A stretch of DNA of 64,000 bases, taken from NCBI RefSeq assembly GCF_900111315.1, contig NZ_FOGU01000005.1, positions 302,246-366,245 on the forward strand, given 5' to 3'. The notes under the pieces were generated by a model. It was not told the origin of the DNA. It was given only the letters and a program-made list of their open reading frames with translations, and made no database searches. Positions 1-8,898 of this stretch are shown here, piece by piece. Positions within the stretch are counted from its first letter, which is position 1; each line of letters begins with the position of its first letter. The translations under genes were made by a program, and so were the position numbers. The stretch comes from Tranquillimonas rosea (GTDB lineage: Bacteria > Pseudomonadota > Alphaproteobacteria > Rhodobacterales > Rhodobacteraceae).

Positions 1-1
1 G

Positions 2-337
2 ACATTCCGGTTCGAGAACGCGTCGAGCGCGCTGGATGCGCAGTCCCGGTCGAACGTGGCGCTTCTGAGCGCGGCATTGGAGCGCGGCGTGTTCGACCAG
101 CGGTCGCTGGTCTTCGTGGGCTTTGGTGACGGCGCCGGGCCCGCCGGGATCAACCGGCGCCTGTCGAACAGCCGGGCGCGGACGGTGCGGGATGCGGTCC
201 GGGCCTCGGCGGAATCGGCGGATCCCGACCGCGTGAACCTCAGGGTCGAAGCGTTCGGAGAGGCGATGCCGATGGCCTGCGACGAGACGGCCTGGGGGCG
301 CCGGGTCAATCGCCGCGTCGAAGTCTGGATCGAGTGA
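2..337 (+). CDS. OmpA-family protein, C-terminal part (5' end outside window)
   Basis: The frame is open from the first bases of the window, so this is the last 111 residues of a larger protein. The visible part is an OmpA-like peptidoglycan-binding domain: a VFVGFGDG strand, then the NRRLSNSRARTVRDAV helix typical of the family, and the closing NRRVEVW motif. Such domains bind diaminopimelate-containing peptidoglycan non-covalently from the periplasm. In Rhodobacteraceae a similar C-terminus is found on proteins with an N-terminal phosphate-type solute-binding domain. That is a possible architecture here, but the N-terminus is not visible. It converges on radC, with the two stop codons 3 bp apart. 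Confidence 0.8.
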   Translation, partial: TFRFENASSALDAQSRSNVALLSAALERGVFDQRSLVFVGFGDGAGPAGINRRLSNSRARTVRDAVRASAESADPDRVNLRVEAFGEAMPMACDETAWGRRVNRRVEVWIE

Positions 338-340
338 CGG

Positions 341-1090
341 TCACAGATAGCCGCTGCCGCGAAAGCTGAGCTCGGTGTCCTTTCCCACGATCAGGTGGTC
401 ATGCAGTGCCAGGTCGAGCGCCGCGCAGGCGTCGGCAACCCGGTTCGTCATCGTGATGTCGGCCTGCGACGGTGTCGGGTCGCCCGATGGATGGTTGTGC
501 ACGAGGATCAGCGCCGAGGCGTTGAGTTCGAGCGCCCGCTTGACGATCTCGCGCGGATAGACCGGGACGTGATCGACGGTGCCCTTGGCCTGTTCCTCGT
601 CGGCCACGAGCACGTTCTTCCGGTCGAGGTAGAGCACGCGGAACTGCTCGGTCTCACGGTGGGACATGGTGGTGTGGCAATAGTCCAGCACAGCCTGCCA
701 GCTGGAAATGACCGGCCGCTGCATCACGCGAGAGCGTGACAGCCGGTGCGCCGCCGCCTCGACGATCTTGAGCTCTTGCACGACGGCATCGCCCAGCCCC
801 TTCACCGCCTTCAGGCGCGACGGCTCGGCCGACAGGACGCGGTTGAAGTCGCCGAATGTGTCCAGCAGCGCGCGCGACAGGGGTTTGACGTCGCGGCGGG
901 GGATGGCGCGGAAGAGGACCAGCTCGAGCAGTTCGTAATCCGGCATCGCGCCCGCGCCGCCGTCCATGAAGCGCTGTCGCAACCGGGAGCGGTGGTCGCG
1001 GATATACGAGGGCAGGCGCTCCTTCTGATCCTCCGGTCGCATGAGGAAGGGCAGGGTCGCTTCGTCGATGTCATGGCGGGATTTCGGCAT
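341..1090 (-). CDS. radC: RadC family JAMM/MPN-domain protein
   Basis: The protein has 249 residues, close to the usual 220-250 for RadC. The N-terminal third carries a helix-hairpin-helix-like segment (around LKAVKGLGDAVVQELK). The C-terminal half carries the JAMM metal motif HNHPSGDPTPSQADI, with two histidines and an aspartate as zinc ligands. RadC was once thought to act in recombination repair, but its biochemical role is unsettled; DNA processing during repair or transformation has been proposed. It lies downstream of dnaJ on the same strand with a 109-bp gap that holds a possible hairpin, so it is probably transcribed separately or by read-through. Confidence 0.93.
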   Translation of the reverse strand: MPKSRHDIDEATLPFLMRPEDQKERLPSYIRDHRSRLRQRFMDGGAGAMPDYELLELVLFRAIPRRDVKPLSRALLDTFGDFNRVLSAEPSRLKAVKGLGDAVVQELKIVEAAAHRLSRSRVMQRPVISSWQAVLDYCHTTMSHRETEQFRVLYLDRKNVLVADEEQAKGTVDHVPVYPREIVKRALELNASALILVHNHPSGDPTPSQADITMTNRVADACAALDLALHDHLIVGKDTELSFRGSGYL

Positions 1091-1147
1091 CCCCGTCAGG
1101 ATGTCGCCGCTTGGTTAGCGAACGGTTAATCCTACCCGAAACGACGA

Positions 1148-1173
1148 ACGCCGCGCCCGGTCGGACGCGGCGT
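1148..1173 (-). terminator. possible hairpin terminator after dnaJ
   Basis: The arms ACGCCGCG and CGCGGCGT pair perfectly over 8 bp around a 10-nt loop, between the dnaJ stop and the radC start. Only a weak T-rich stretch follows on the minus strand, so termination here is a guess from position and structure. Confidence 0.35.
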
Positions 1174-1199
1174 CTGCCGATTTCAACGGATCTCCGGGG

Positions 1200-2357
1200 T
1201 CAGGACTTCATCCCGTCCCAGAAGCTCTTCACCTTCTTGAAGAAGCCGGCGGTCTCGGGGCTGTTGTCCTGCCCGGCGCGGTCGAACTCGCGCAGCAGGT
1301 CCTTCTGCTTCGACGAGAGGTTCACCGGGGTCTCGACGGCCAGCTCGATATACATGTCGCCGTAGCCGCCGCCGCGAAGCTGCGGCATGCCCTTGCCGCG
1401 CAGGCGCATCTGCTTGCCGGACTGGCTGCCGGCGGGCACCTTCACGCGGCTGCGTCCGCCGTCGATCGTCGGCACCTCGATGTCGCCGCCCAGCGAGGCC
1501 GCGATCATCGACACCGGCACGCGGCAGTGCAGGTGCTGTGCTTCGCGTTGGAACAGCTGGTGCTCGGCCACCTCGATGAAGATGTAGAGGTCGCCGGCCG
1601 GACCGCCGCGCAGACCGGCTTCGCCCTCGCCGCCGAGGCGGATGCGGGTGCCCGTTTCGACGCCCGGCGGGATGTTCACGCTGAGCGCCCGGTCCCGGGT
1701 CACGCGGCCCGAGCCGCTGCACGCGCCACAGGGGTTCTTGACGATCTGGCCCGCGCCCGAGCAGGTCGGGCAGGTGCGTTCGACGGTAAAGAAGCCCTGC
1801 TGCGCCCGGACCTTGCCCATGCCGGAGCAGGTCGGACACATCTGCGGTTCGGCCCCGCCTTCCGAGCCGGAGCCCTCGCAGACGTCGCAGGTCACCGCAG
1901 AGGGCACGTTGATCGTCTTTTGCAGGCCCTGGTGCGCCTCTTCGAGCGTGACGCGCATGTCGTAGCGCAGGTCGGAGCCGCGGGTCGCCCGCTGGCCGCG
2001 GCCGCGGCCGCCGCCCATCATGTCGCCGAAGAGGTCGTCGAATACGTCGGAGAAGGCGCTGGCGAAATCGCCGCCGCCATAGGCCGCTCCCCGGCCACCG
2101 CCGCGGGCGCCACCCATGCCGCCCATGCCACCGTCGAACGCGGCGTGGCCGTAGCGGTCATACGCCGCCTTCTTGTCGGCGTCGCGGAGAACTTCGTAGG
2201 CCTCGTTGGCCTCCTTGAACTGGGTCTCGGCTTCGGGGTTGTCGGAGTTGCGGTCCGGGTGAAGCTCCTTCGCCTTGCGGCGATAGGCTTTCTTGATTTC
2301 GTCCGCGTCGGCCCCCTTGGAGACCCCGAGAATGTCGTAATAGTCGCGCTTTGCCAT
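1200..2357 (-). CDS. dnaJ: Chaperone protein DnaJ (Hsp40)
   Basis: This 385-residue type I DnaJ has every expected segment. The J domain carries HPD at residues 33-35. A Gly-rich linker follows (around [15 protein letters not shown]). The zinc-binding region has four CxxCxGxG repeats ([32 protein letters not shown]), and the C-terminal substrate-binding domain completes it. It presents unfolded clients to DnaK and stimulates its ATPase. It sits 81 bp downstream of dnaK on the same strand and is most likely co-transcribed from the heat-shock promoter upstream of dnaK. A 13-bp stem lies in that gap. A GGGAAG-like ribosome-binding site precedes the ATG. Confidence 0.97.
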   Translation of the reverse strand: MAKRDYYDILGVSKGADADEIKKAYRRKAKELHPDRNSDNPEAETQFKEANEAYEVLRDADKKAAYDRYGHAAFDGGMGGMGGARGGGRGAAYGGGDFASAFSDVFDDLFGDMMGGGRGRGQRATRGSDLRYDMRVTLEEAHQGLQKTINVPSAVTCDVCEGSGSEGGAEPQMCPTCSGMGKVRAQQGFFTVERTCPTCSGAGQIVKNPCGACSGSGRVTRDRALSVNIPPGVETGTRIRLGGEGEAGLRGGPAGDLYIFIEVAEHQLFQREAQHLHCRVPVSMIAASLGGDIEVPTIDGGRSRVKVPAGSQSGKQMRLRGKGMPQLRGGGYGDMYIELAVETPVNLSSKQKDLLREFDRAGQDNSPETAGFFKKVKSFWDGMKS

Positions 2358-2387
2358 CGATCACACTTCCCAAGCTTTGGAACGCAA

Positions 2388-2415
2388 GGACCGGCCTGAC
2401 GTGTCAGGCCGGTCC
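2388..2415 (-). other. perfect hairpin in the dnaK-dnaJ intergenic region
   Basis: A 13-bp perfect stem (GGACCGGCCTGAC against GTCAGGCCGGTCC) separated by only 2 nt lies between the dnaK stop and the dnaJ start. No T-run follows it on the minus strand, so it is not a classical terminator. It could be an attenuator or an mRNA-processing or stability element that sets the DnaK:DnaJ ratio (inference). Confidence 0.6.
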
Positions 2416-2438
2416 ACGGTGGCGCGTTCCGGCACGCG

Positions 2439-4364
2439 TTACGATGCGCGCTTGTCGTCGTCGAGGTCTTCGAAATCGGCGTCGACGATGTCGTCCTGAT
2501 CGCCGTTGCCGTCCGAGTTGCCGCCCTCGGGGTCTTCACCGCCCTCGGACTTCGCCTGCTCGGAGTTGTAGATGGCCTCGCCCAGTTTCATCGACGCTTC
2601 GGTCACGTTCTGGATGCCCGACTTGATCTTGCCGGCGTCCTCGCTCTCGAGCGTCTCCTTCAGGTTGGCGATGGCCAGTTCGATCGCCTCGATCGTCGAC
2701 GGATCGACCTTGTCGGAATGCTCTTCCATCGACTTCTCGGTCGAGTGGATCAGGCTTTCCGCCTGGTTCCGGGCCTCGATCACCTCGCGGCGGTTCTTGT
2801 CCGCCTCGGCGTTTTCTTCGGCGTCGTGAACCATCCGCTCGATATCTTCCTCGGACAGGCCGCCCGACGCCTGGATGGTGATCTTCTGCTCCTTGTTCGT
2901 GCCCTTGTCCTTGGCCGACACGGAGACGATGCCGTTGGCGTCGATGTCGAACGTCACCTCGATCTGGGGCATGCCGCGGGGTGCCGGCGGGATGTCCTCG
3001 AGGTTGAACTGGCCGAGCATCTTGTTGTCGGCCGCCATCTCGCGCTCACCCTGGAAGACCCGGATCGTCACGGCGTTCTGGTTGTCCTCGGCCGTGGAGA
3101 AGATCTGCGACTTCTTGGTCGGGATCGTGGTGTTGCGGTCGATCAGGCGGGTGAACACGCCACCCAGCGTCTCGATGCCGAGGCTCAGCGGCGTCACGTC
3201 AAGCAGGACCACGTCCTTCACGTCGCCCTGCAGCACGCCGGCCTGAATGGCGGCGCCCAGAGCCACGACCTCGTCGGGGTTCACGCCCTTGTGCGGCTCC
3301 TTGCCGAAGAACTTGGACACTTCCTCGTACACCTTGGGCATACGGGTCATGCCGCCGACCATGACGACCTCGTCGACATCATCGACCGACACGCCGGCGT
3401 CCTTCAGCGCGGCCTTGCACGGATTGATCGAGTTCTTGATCAGGTCGCCGACCAGGCTTTCCAGCTTCGCACGGGTGAGCTTCATCACCATGTGCAGCGG
3501 CGAGCCGGTGTCCTTGTCCATCGAGATGAACGGCTGGTTGATCTCGGTCTGGCTGGCTGCGGACAGCTCGATCTTGGCCTTCTCGGCGGCTTCCTTCAGG
3601 CGCTGCAGGGCCATCTTGTCCTGCGTGAGGTCGACGCCATGCTCCTTTTTGAACTCCTCGGCGAGGTAGTTCACGATCCGCATGTCGAAGTCTTCGCCGC
3701 CCAGGAACGTGTCGCCGTTCGTCGACTTCACCTCGAACAGACCGTCGTCGATCTCGAGGATCGTGATGTCGAACGTGCCGCCGCCGAGGTCATAGACGGC
3801 GATCGTCTTGGAGTCCTTCTTGTCGAGCCCGTAGGCCAGCGCGGCGGCCGTCGGCTCGTTGATGATGCGCAGGACTTCGAGACCGGCGATCTTGCCCGCG
3901 TCCTTGGTCGCCTGGCGCTGCTGGTCGTTGAAGTAGGCCGGAACCGTGATGACGGCCTGATCGACTTCCTCGCCGAGATAGCTCTCGGCGGTTTCCTTCA
4001 TCTTCTGCAGGATGAAGGCCGAAATCTGGCTCGGCGAATACTTGTCGCCCTTCACCTCGACCCACGCGTCGCCCTGGCCGCCATCGACGATTTGGAACGG
4101 AAGGTTCTTCTTGTCCTTCGTGATCTGCTCGTCCTCGAGCCGGCGACCGACAAGGCGCTTCACGGCGAAGACGGTGTTCGTCGGGTTGGTCACGGCCTGG
4201 CGCTTGGCCGACTGCCCCACAAGCCGCTCGTCATCCGTAAAGGCGACGATCGACGGCGTGGTGCGGGCGCCCTCGGCGTTCTCGATCACACGCGGCTGGC
4301 TGCCATCCATGATGGCGACGCAGCTGTTCGTGGTCCCAAGGTCGATCCCGATCACTTTGCCCAT
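2439..4364 (-). CDS. dnaK: Chaperone protein DnaK (Hsp70)
   Basis: The protein has 641 residues, the standard length. The nucleotide-binding domain begins [10 protein letters not shown] and contains the adenosine/phosphate loops ([20 protein letters not shown]). The linker [14 protein letters not shown] leads to the substrate-binding domain and helical lid, and the end is acidic and disordered ([14 protein letters not shown]). It folds and holds client proteins in the cytoplasm with DnaJ and GrpE; grpE is not in this window. I start at the ATG at 4364, which has GAGAGGA upstream. A TTG two codons earlier would place the start too close to that site. A sigma-32-type promoter lies about 110 bp upstream. 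Confidence 0.98.
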   Translation of the reverse strand: MGKVIGIDLGTTNSCVAIMDGSQPRVIENAEGARTTPSIVAFTDDERLVGQSAKRQAVTNPTNTVFAVKRLVGRRLEDEQITKDKKNLPFQIVDGGQGDAWVEVKGDKYSPSQISAFILQKMKETAESYLGEEVDQAVITVPAYFNDQQRQATKDAGKIAGLEVLRIINEPTAAALAYGLDKKDSKTIAVYDLGGGTFDITILEIDDGLFEVKSTNGDTFLGGEDFDMRIVNYLAEEFKKEHGVDLTQDKMALQRLKEAAEKAKIELSAASQTEINQPFISMDKDTGSPLHMVMKLTRAKLESLVGDLIKNSINPCKAALKDAGVSVDDVDEVVMVGGMTRMPKVYEEVSKFFGKEPHKGVNPDEVVALGAAIQAGVLQGDVKDVVLLDVTPLSLGIETLGGVFTRLIDRNTTIPTKKSQIFSTAEDNQNAVTIRVFQGEREMAADNKMLGQFNLEDIPPAPRGMPQIEVTFDIDANGIVSVSAKDKGTNKEQKITIQASGGLSEEDIERMVHDAEENAEADKNRREVIEARNQAESLIHSTEKSMEEHSDKVDPSTIEAIELAIANLKETLESEDAGKIKSGIQNVTEASMKLGEAIYNSEQAKSEGGEDPEGGNSDGNGDQDDIVDADFEDLDDDKRAS

Positions 4365-4475
4365 GGTCAAAATCCTCTCATTGGCGATGTCTTAGCGGAC
4401 GAACCCGCGGAGCGGCATCCATCCGGCGATCCCAGAAGTCTGCCGGCCGGGGCATCCCCATCCGGCGTCTGGGCG

Positions 4476-4505
4476 TATATAAGGAGGGGGTCTGGACCCT
4501 GCAAG
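4476..4505 (-). promoter_or_regulatory. RpoH (sigma-32) type heat-shock promoter for dnaK-dnaJ
   Basis: On the minus strand the -35 CTTGCA (4505-4500) is followed after 16 nt by the -10 CTTATATA (4483-4476). This matches the CTTG...CYTATNT pattern of alphaproteobacterial RpoH promoters. Transcription would begin near 4469, giving a leader of about 105 nt before the dnaK ATG. Confidence 0.85.
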
Positions 4506-4558
4506 CCGCCCACGGGGGCAGATCCGGGCAAAAATGCAACGCTCTTTCCGGAGGCCGC

Positions 4559-5200
4559 ATGGACCTGCGAAACCGCGTAAATCTTCGCGGCATCAATGTT
4601 TTTCGCGAGGCGCTCGATTCGGGGGAACAGCGCGGCATGCTGGACGACCTGCGCGAGGTCATCCGCGCCGCCCCGCTGGTGCAGCCCGAAACCGCCCGCG
4701 GACGGAAGATGTCCGTCCGAATGACGGCGGCCGGACGGCTGGGCTGGGTGTCCGATCGCCGGGGCTATCGCTACGAGTCGCGGCATCCTTCAGGCGTCGA
4801 CTGGCCGCCGATTCCGGCCTCGGTGCTGGCCGTCTGGCACGCCGTCACGGGCAACGACCGGGTGCCCGATTGCTGTCTCGTGAACCATTACGGCGAAGGC
4901 GCGCGGATGGGCCTGCACCAGGATCGCGACGAGGGCGATTTCTCGTGGCCGGTCGTGTCGATCTCGTTGGGCGATGAGGGGCTGTTCCGCGTCGGCAACA
5001 TCGAGAGGGGCGGCAAGACCGAAAGCCTGTGGCTGACCTCGGGCGACGTGCTGGAGATGGGCGGCGAGGCCCGTCTCGTGCATCACGGGGTGGACCGGAT
5101 CCGGTTCGGGACGTCGTCACTTATGCCGAAGGGCGGGCGGGTGAACGTCACGCTGCGCGTCGTGGATCACGGCGAGACGGAGCAGCACCCGGTCAAATAG
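4559..5200 (+). CDS. alkB: Alpha-ketoglutarate-dependent DNA dealkylase AlkB
   Basis: This 213-residue Fe(II)/2-oxoglutarate dioxygenase of the AlkB family reverses N1-methyladenine and N3-methylcytosine damage by oxidative demethylation. The iron ligands appear as H120 and D122 (in GLHQDRDE) and a histidine in VHHGVDR (175-176). The 2-oxoglutarate and substrate arginines lie in RVNVTLR (194-200). The N-terminal nucleotide-recognition lid is present. A GGAGG sequence sits just upstream of the ATG. It is divergent from dnaK and shares the 194-bp intergenic region. Its 3' end overlaps the convergent SH3-domain gene by 34 bp. Confidence 0.93.
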   Translation: MDLRNRVNLRGINVFREALDSGEQRGMLDDLREVIRAAPLVQPETARGRKMSVRMTAAGRLGWVSDRRGYRYESRHPSGVDWPPIPASVLAVWHAVTGNDRVPDCCLVNHYGEGARMGLHQDRDEGDFSWPVVSISLGDEGLFRVGNIERGGKTESLWLTSGDVLEMGGEARLVHHGVDRIRFGTSSLMPKGGRVNVTLRVVDHGETEQHPVK

Positions 5201-5763
5201 GTGGGCGCGCCGGGGTCAGATCGCAGCAGGTCGATGGTCAGGCCGTAGGCCCGCGACGACATCCCGTCCGAGCAGCTGGCGCGTGCCAGGATCGCGGTCG
5301 TGCCGCCGTAGACGCCGATGACGCTCCACCGGTCGGTGCGGCCTGACGCCTTGACCGGTTCGGCCAGCGCCACGGTCTCGTCGTCCTGATCCGGTGCGCC
5401 GAACGTCGCCTCGTCCCCGTCGATGGAGAAGGACCAGAAGGGTTCGGTGCCCGAGCAGGACAGCCGCGCGATGGGTTCGCCCGCCGTCTGATCGGGCTGC
5501 CGCTCGAGGAACGACAGAGAGGCCCATCCGCTCTGTTCGCCCGCATTCACCTGGCCCCAGCTGCCGTCGGGCCCCGAGGCCACGACCTCGACGTCCTGTC
5601 GGTCGGCGGCGAACTCTCCGATGATCTCGGCCTGTGCGTTCGGCTCGGCCCGGATGTTCAGGACGTCGTCCGTGGCGACCCCGCTCACCTCGTAGAGCGC
5701 CGGGAAGTCCTGCGCGGCGACGATCGAGGGGGCGAGGACGAGGGCGGCGGCAAGGCGTTTCAT
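5167..5763 (-). CDS. Secreted SH3-domain protein with a COG3650-like C-terminal domain
   Basis: The 198-residue product begins with a Sec signal peptide (KRLAAALVLAPSIVAAQ). Next comes a bacterial SH3 domain (about residues 25-90) with the DVLNIRAEPN...G.W..V....GW pattern. The C-terminal domain (about 100-198) starts RLSCSGTEPFWSF and contains paired cysteines, which resembles uncharacterised COG3650-type envelope domains. A periplasmic or cell-wall-associated role is likely; no enzymatic activity can be assigned. Its ATG overlaps the stop of the upstream ABC permease (ATGA), so the two are probably translationally coupled and may act together at the envelope. Confidence 0.8.
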   Translation of the reverse strand: MKRLAAALVLAPSIVAAQDFPALYEVSGVATDDVLNIRAEPNAQAEIIGEFAADRQDVEVVASGPDGSWGQVNAGEQSGWASLSFLERQPDQTAGEPIARLSCSGTEPFWSFSIDGDEATFGAPDQDDETVALAEPVKASGRTDRWSVIGVYGGTTAILARASCSDGMSSRAYGLTIDLLRSDPGAPTYLTGCCSVSP

Positions 5764-6581
5764 CTTCGGGCGCTCCAGCTGATCGAGGCGTGCTTGCGTG
5801 TATAGAACTCGCCCATCATGCCGACCATCAGCAGCCCGAGCGAGACATAGACTGGATACATGACCGCCGAGTTGTGCGGCCAGTAGTTCACGAAGGTGAA
5901 GCCCCGCGCCTGGTCGATCACGTGGAACAGCGGGTTCCAGGTGAAATAGGGCAGCATGACGGCCGGCAGCGTGTTGGCGACGAACATCTTGCCCGAGGCG
6001 ATCATGTTCGCGCGGGTATAGATCATCGACGTCATGCTGACGAAGCTGGGGGCCCAGGGCTTGATCGCAAGGAAGATGATCCCGACGCCGACGCCCGAGA
6101 ACCAGGCGAGGAACACCATCCCGAAGGCGCCCCTGGGGTCGTGGATCGTGATCGGGCCCCAGCCGACATGGTAGACATACAGCACGCAGGCCATCGACAG
6201 GACCTGGATATAGAGAGAGCCGAGCGCCGCCGAGGCGATCGAGATCGCCGTGGTCATCGGGGCGTGCTTCATCATCGGAGAGGCCGGCCCCTCGGACGAG
6301 ATGATCGACTGCACGACCCGCGTGTGCACCATGTAGAGGAAAATCCCCGTCATGATGTACAGCATGAAGTCGCCCCGGATCGCCTGCCCCCGCATGCCCA
6401 GCACCACGAACAGCAGGTAGAAGATCATCACGAAGACGACCGTCTGGAAGATGTTGATCAGGATGGCGAACAGCGCGTTCGAGTGCGTCTTGCGCACGTT
6501 CCGGACGGTGTTGTGGTAGATCAGGTCCGCGATGCCGGCGGCCGAGGCGAGACCCGTTTCCCGTTGGGGGCGCTGGAACAT
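5760..6581 (-). CDS. ABC-2 type permease for surface polysaccharide export (KpsM-like)
   Basis: This 273-residue membrane protein has about six hydrophobic segments in the arrangement of the polysaccharide/polyol-phosphate ABC-2 export permeases (KpsM/RfbA type). The amphipathic N-terminus (DLIYHNTVRNVRKTHSNA) precedes TM1, and the C-terminus ends close to the last helix. Such permeases carry lipid-linked or free polysaccharide across the inner membrane and need a separate ATP-binding subunit. No such subunit is in the window. It is the first gene of a two-gene minus-strand unit and faces cysQ and the glycosyltransferase run across a 158-bp divergent region, which fits a glycan-export role. 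Confidence 0.85.
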   Translation of the reverse strand: MFQRPQRETGLASAAGIADLIYHNTVRNVRKTHSNALFAILINIFQTVVFVMIFYLLFVVLGMRGQAIRGDFMLYIMTGIFLYMVHTRVVQSIISSEGPASPMMKHAPMTTAISIASAALGSLYIQVLSMACVLYVYHVGWGPITIHDPRGAFGMVFLAWFSGVGVGIIFLAIKPWAPSFVSMTSMIYTRANMIASGKMFVANTLPAVMLPYFTWNPLFHVIDQARGFTFVNYWPHNSAVMYPVYVSLGLLMVGMMGEFYTRKHASISWSARR

Positions 6582-6739
6582 GGACGTGTCTGCCTGTGCT
6601 CTCCCGTCGCCGACCCGGCCGGCCCCGTCGGTGTCGCATCGGCACCTTGCCGTGCGCTTAATCCGAAAGCATAAGGACAGGCAGAAATTTTATCAACTGC
6701 GGCGCGTGGACGGCCCGGGCGTCGTGCCAAGGAGGACGT

Positions 6740-7537
6740 ATGGATTACGACACGCTGACTACGACGATGCGCCGGCTGGCCCTGGAAGCAGGGGCGAAGA
6801 TCATGGAGATCTACGAGGCCGACGACTTCGACGTGCGCGCGAAATCCGACGATAGCCCCGTGACCGCCGCCGACGAGGCCGCGGACGCCCTGATCTCGGC
6901 CGGTCTGCGCGAGGTCTTTCCCGACGTCGCCCTGGTCACCGAAGAGCAGGCGGCCTCCCACGGCATCGACGCCAGCACGTTCCTGATCGTCGATCCGCTC
7001 GACGGCACGAAGGAGTTCGTGCAGCGGCGCGGCGACTTCACCGTGAACATCGCCTATGTCGAAGACGGCATCCCGGTCCGCGGCGTCGTCTACGCGCCCG
7101 CAAAGCAGCGGATGTTCTACACCGACTCCAAGGGGTTCACCTTCGAGGAAGTGGGCGAGCTGAAAATCGACGAGGTCGGCGAGACGCGGCCGCTCAAGGT
7201 CGCCGAGGCGGACAATTCCGCGCTGCGCGTGGTCGCCTCCAAATCCCACCGCGACCAGGCGACCGACGACTACATCTCGAAATACGAAGTCGAGGACGCC
7301 AAGAGCGCGGGCTCGTCGCTCAAGTTCTGCCTCGTGGCGACCGGAGAGGCCGATTTCTATCCGCGCCTCGGCCGCACGATGGAATGGGACACCGCCGCGG
7401 GGCATGCCGTGCTGCTCGGGGCAGGGGGCCACGTGGTGCGGTTCGACGATCACACGCCGCTGGCCTATGGCAAGGGCGGCTTCGCCAACCCGTTCTTCAT
7501 CGCCTACGCACCGAGCGTGGATCTGAAGCCGGCCTGA
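6740..7537 (+). CDS. cysQ: 3'(2'),5'-bisphosphate nucleotidase CysQ
   Basis: The protein has 265 residues and the inositol-monophosphatase fold. The metal-binding motifs are the acidic EE pair in LVTEEQ, DPLDGTKEF, and the C-terminal WDTAAGHAVL. CysQ hydrolyses 3'-phosphoadenosine 5'-phosphate (PAP), the by-product of sulfotransferases and of PAPS reduction, and also PAPS. A strong AGGAGG site sits 5-6 nt before the ATG. The gene stands at the head of a plus-strand run ending with a sulfotransferase-like gene. Local PAP removal for a sulfation pathway is therefore plausible, although cysQ also serves general sulfur assimilation. Confidence 0.92.
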   Translation: MDYDTLTTTMRRLALEAGAKIMEIYEADDFDVRAKSDDSPVTAADEAADALISAGLREVFPDVALVTEEQAASHGIDASTFLIVDPLDGTKEFVQRRGDFTVNIAYVEDGIPVRGVVYAPAKQRMFYTDSKGFTFEEVGELKIDEVGETRPLKVAEADNSALRVVASKSHRDQATDDYISKYEVEDAKSAGSSLKFCLVATGEADFYPRLGRTMEWDTAAGHAVLLGAGGHVVRFDDHTPLAYGKGGFANPFFIAYAPSVDLKPA

Positions 7538-7553
7538 TGCCGGACCGTGGGCG

Positions 7554-8840
7554 GTGACGGCCCTTTCCGCGAGTGTCGTGATCGTCAGCCGCGCGCGATC
7601 CGATGACCTTGCCATGTGCCTGACCGCCGTGTCGCAGCTCTACTACCACCCCTACGAGGTGGTTGTGGTCGCGGACGCGGCGGGACTGGCCGCCGCGCGG
7701 GCCTCGCCGCTGGCCGGCCGGCTGAAGCTCGTCCCGTGCGAGCGGGCCAACATCTCCCACGCGCGAAATCTCGGGATCGAGGCGGCGGGCGGCGACGTGG
7801 TGGCCTTTCTCGACGACGACGCGGTGCCCGAACCGGCGTGGCTCGATCATCTGCTCGCGCCGTTCCGCGACGCCGAGGTCGGGGCGACCGGCGGTTTCGT
7901 GCGGGGGCGCAACGGTATCTCGTTGCAATGGGGCGCGCGGCGGGTCCGGTCGGACGGGCGCTGCGCCCCGCTGACGCTCGCGGGGGACGAGCCCGTCACC
8001 GTCGCCCCCGAGAGCGGGATCGTCGCCAAGACCGAGGGCACGAACATGGCCGTGCGACGCGCGGTCCTCGTGGCGCTTGGCGGCTTCGACACCGCCTTTG
8101 CCTTCTATCTGGACGAAACCGATCTGAACCTCCGCCTCGCCCGGAGCGGGCACGCCACGACCCTCGTCCCACGCGCGCAGGTCCAGCACGGCATGGCGCC
8201 GTCGGCCCGCCGCCGGGCGGATCGGATGCCGGCCGATCTGCACGACATCGGTGCCTCCAGCGCGGTGTTCTGGCGAAAGCACGGGGTTACGGACACCGCC
8301 ATGGCCCGCGCCGCGCTGATCGCGGAGCAGCGGGGCAGGCTGGTCCGCCACATGATCGCGGGCCGCTGCGAGCCGCGGGATGTGAGCCGCGTTCTGGCGA
8401 CGCTTCTTGCCGGTCTGGACGATGGGCAGGGCCGGCCCTTCGGGCTGGCGGCGATGCTGTCCGTACCGCCGCCCCTCGCGCCGGCCCGCGATGCGCCGCC
8501 GGTTCGGCAATGGGCGGTTCACGGCGGCCCAATCTGGAGGCACCGTCGGCTGAAAGATGCCGCAATAAACAGCGTGATGCGCGGCGTTCCGGCCACCGTC
8601 TTGCGGCTGTCACCAACCGCACTCTACCATAGGATGAGCTATACGTCGGAAGGCTACTGGTTGCAGACGGGTGGTTGGCTCGGACGCTCGGTCAGGAACG
8701 CGGCGGCCTTACAGGCGTTATCGTGTCGGACACGAGTAGGTGAAGAGTGTGACCGCCTCGCAAGCGTGCGTGCGCCGATCGACGGCCCAGGAATGAGTAA
8801 TGGAAGTCGAACGGCCGGCCTCTTATACAACGAATGTTGA
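7554..8840 (+). CDS. Family 2 glycosyltransferase
   Basis: This is a 428-residue GT-A fold protein. Residues 1-110 hold the nucleotide-sugar half with SVVIVSRAR at the start, ISHARNLGIE and the metal motif FLDDDAVPEPAW. Residues 160-200 hold the acceptor/catalytic region EGTNMAVRR...YLDETDLNLRLA. The remaining C-terminal stretch, roughly 200 residues, has no motif I recognise. Its last part and the DNA after it (about 8620-8900) are less GC-rich than the neighbours. The start is GTG, 16 bp after cysQ, with a poor ribosome-binding site. It probably adds a sugar to a surface glycan; donor and acceptor cannot be told from sequence. Confidence 0.85.
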   Translation: MTALSASVVIVSRARSDDLAMCLTAVSQLYYHPYEVVVVADAAGLAAARASPLAGRLKLVPCERANISHARNLGIEAAGGDVVAFLDDDAVPEPAWLDHLLAPFRDAEVGATGGFVRGRNGISLQWGARRVRSDGRCAPLTLAGDEPVTVAPESGIVAKTEGTNMAVRRAVLVALGGFDTAFAFYLDETDLNLRLARSGHATTLVPRAQVQHGMAPSARRRADRMPADLHDIGASSAVFWRKHGVTDTAMARAALIAEQRGRLVRHMIAGRCEPRDVSRVLATLLAGLDDGQGRPFGLAAMLSVPPPLAPARDAPPVRQWAVHGGPIWRHRRLKDAAINSVMRGVPATVLRLSPTALYHRMSYTSEGYWLQTGGWLGRSVRNAAALQALSCRTRVGEECDRLASVRAPIDGPGMSNGSRTAGLLYNEC

Positions 8841-8898
8841 TAAGGCCCGGCGCGGGCAAGATGATTTTCGGAATGCTGAAAGAAAAGGTGCGATCAAA

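Noticed and set aside
4365..4370. Upstream TTG start for dnaK
   Set aside because: It would add two residues and sit too close to the GAGAGGA site; the ATG at 4364 matches the family N-terminus.
2718..4580. Long open frame of 620 codons opposite dnaK
   Set aside because: High-GC codon bias in dnaK keeps the antisense frame open; antisense-dnaK frames are a classic false call. It has no ribosome-binding site, and the protein is low-complexity (His/Arg/Leu/Asp-rich).
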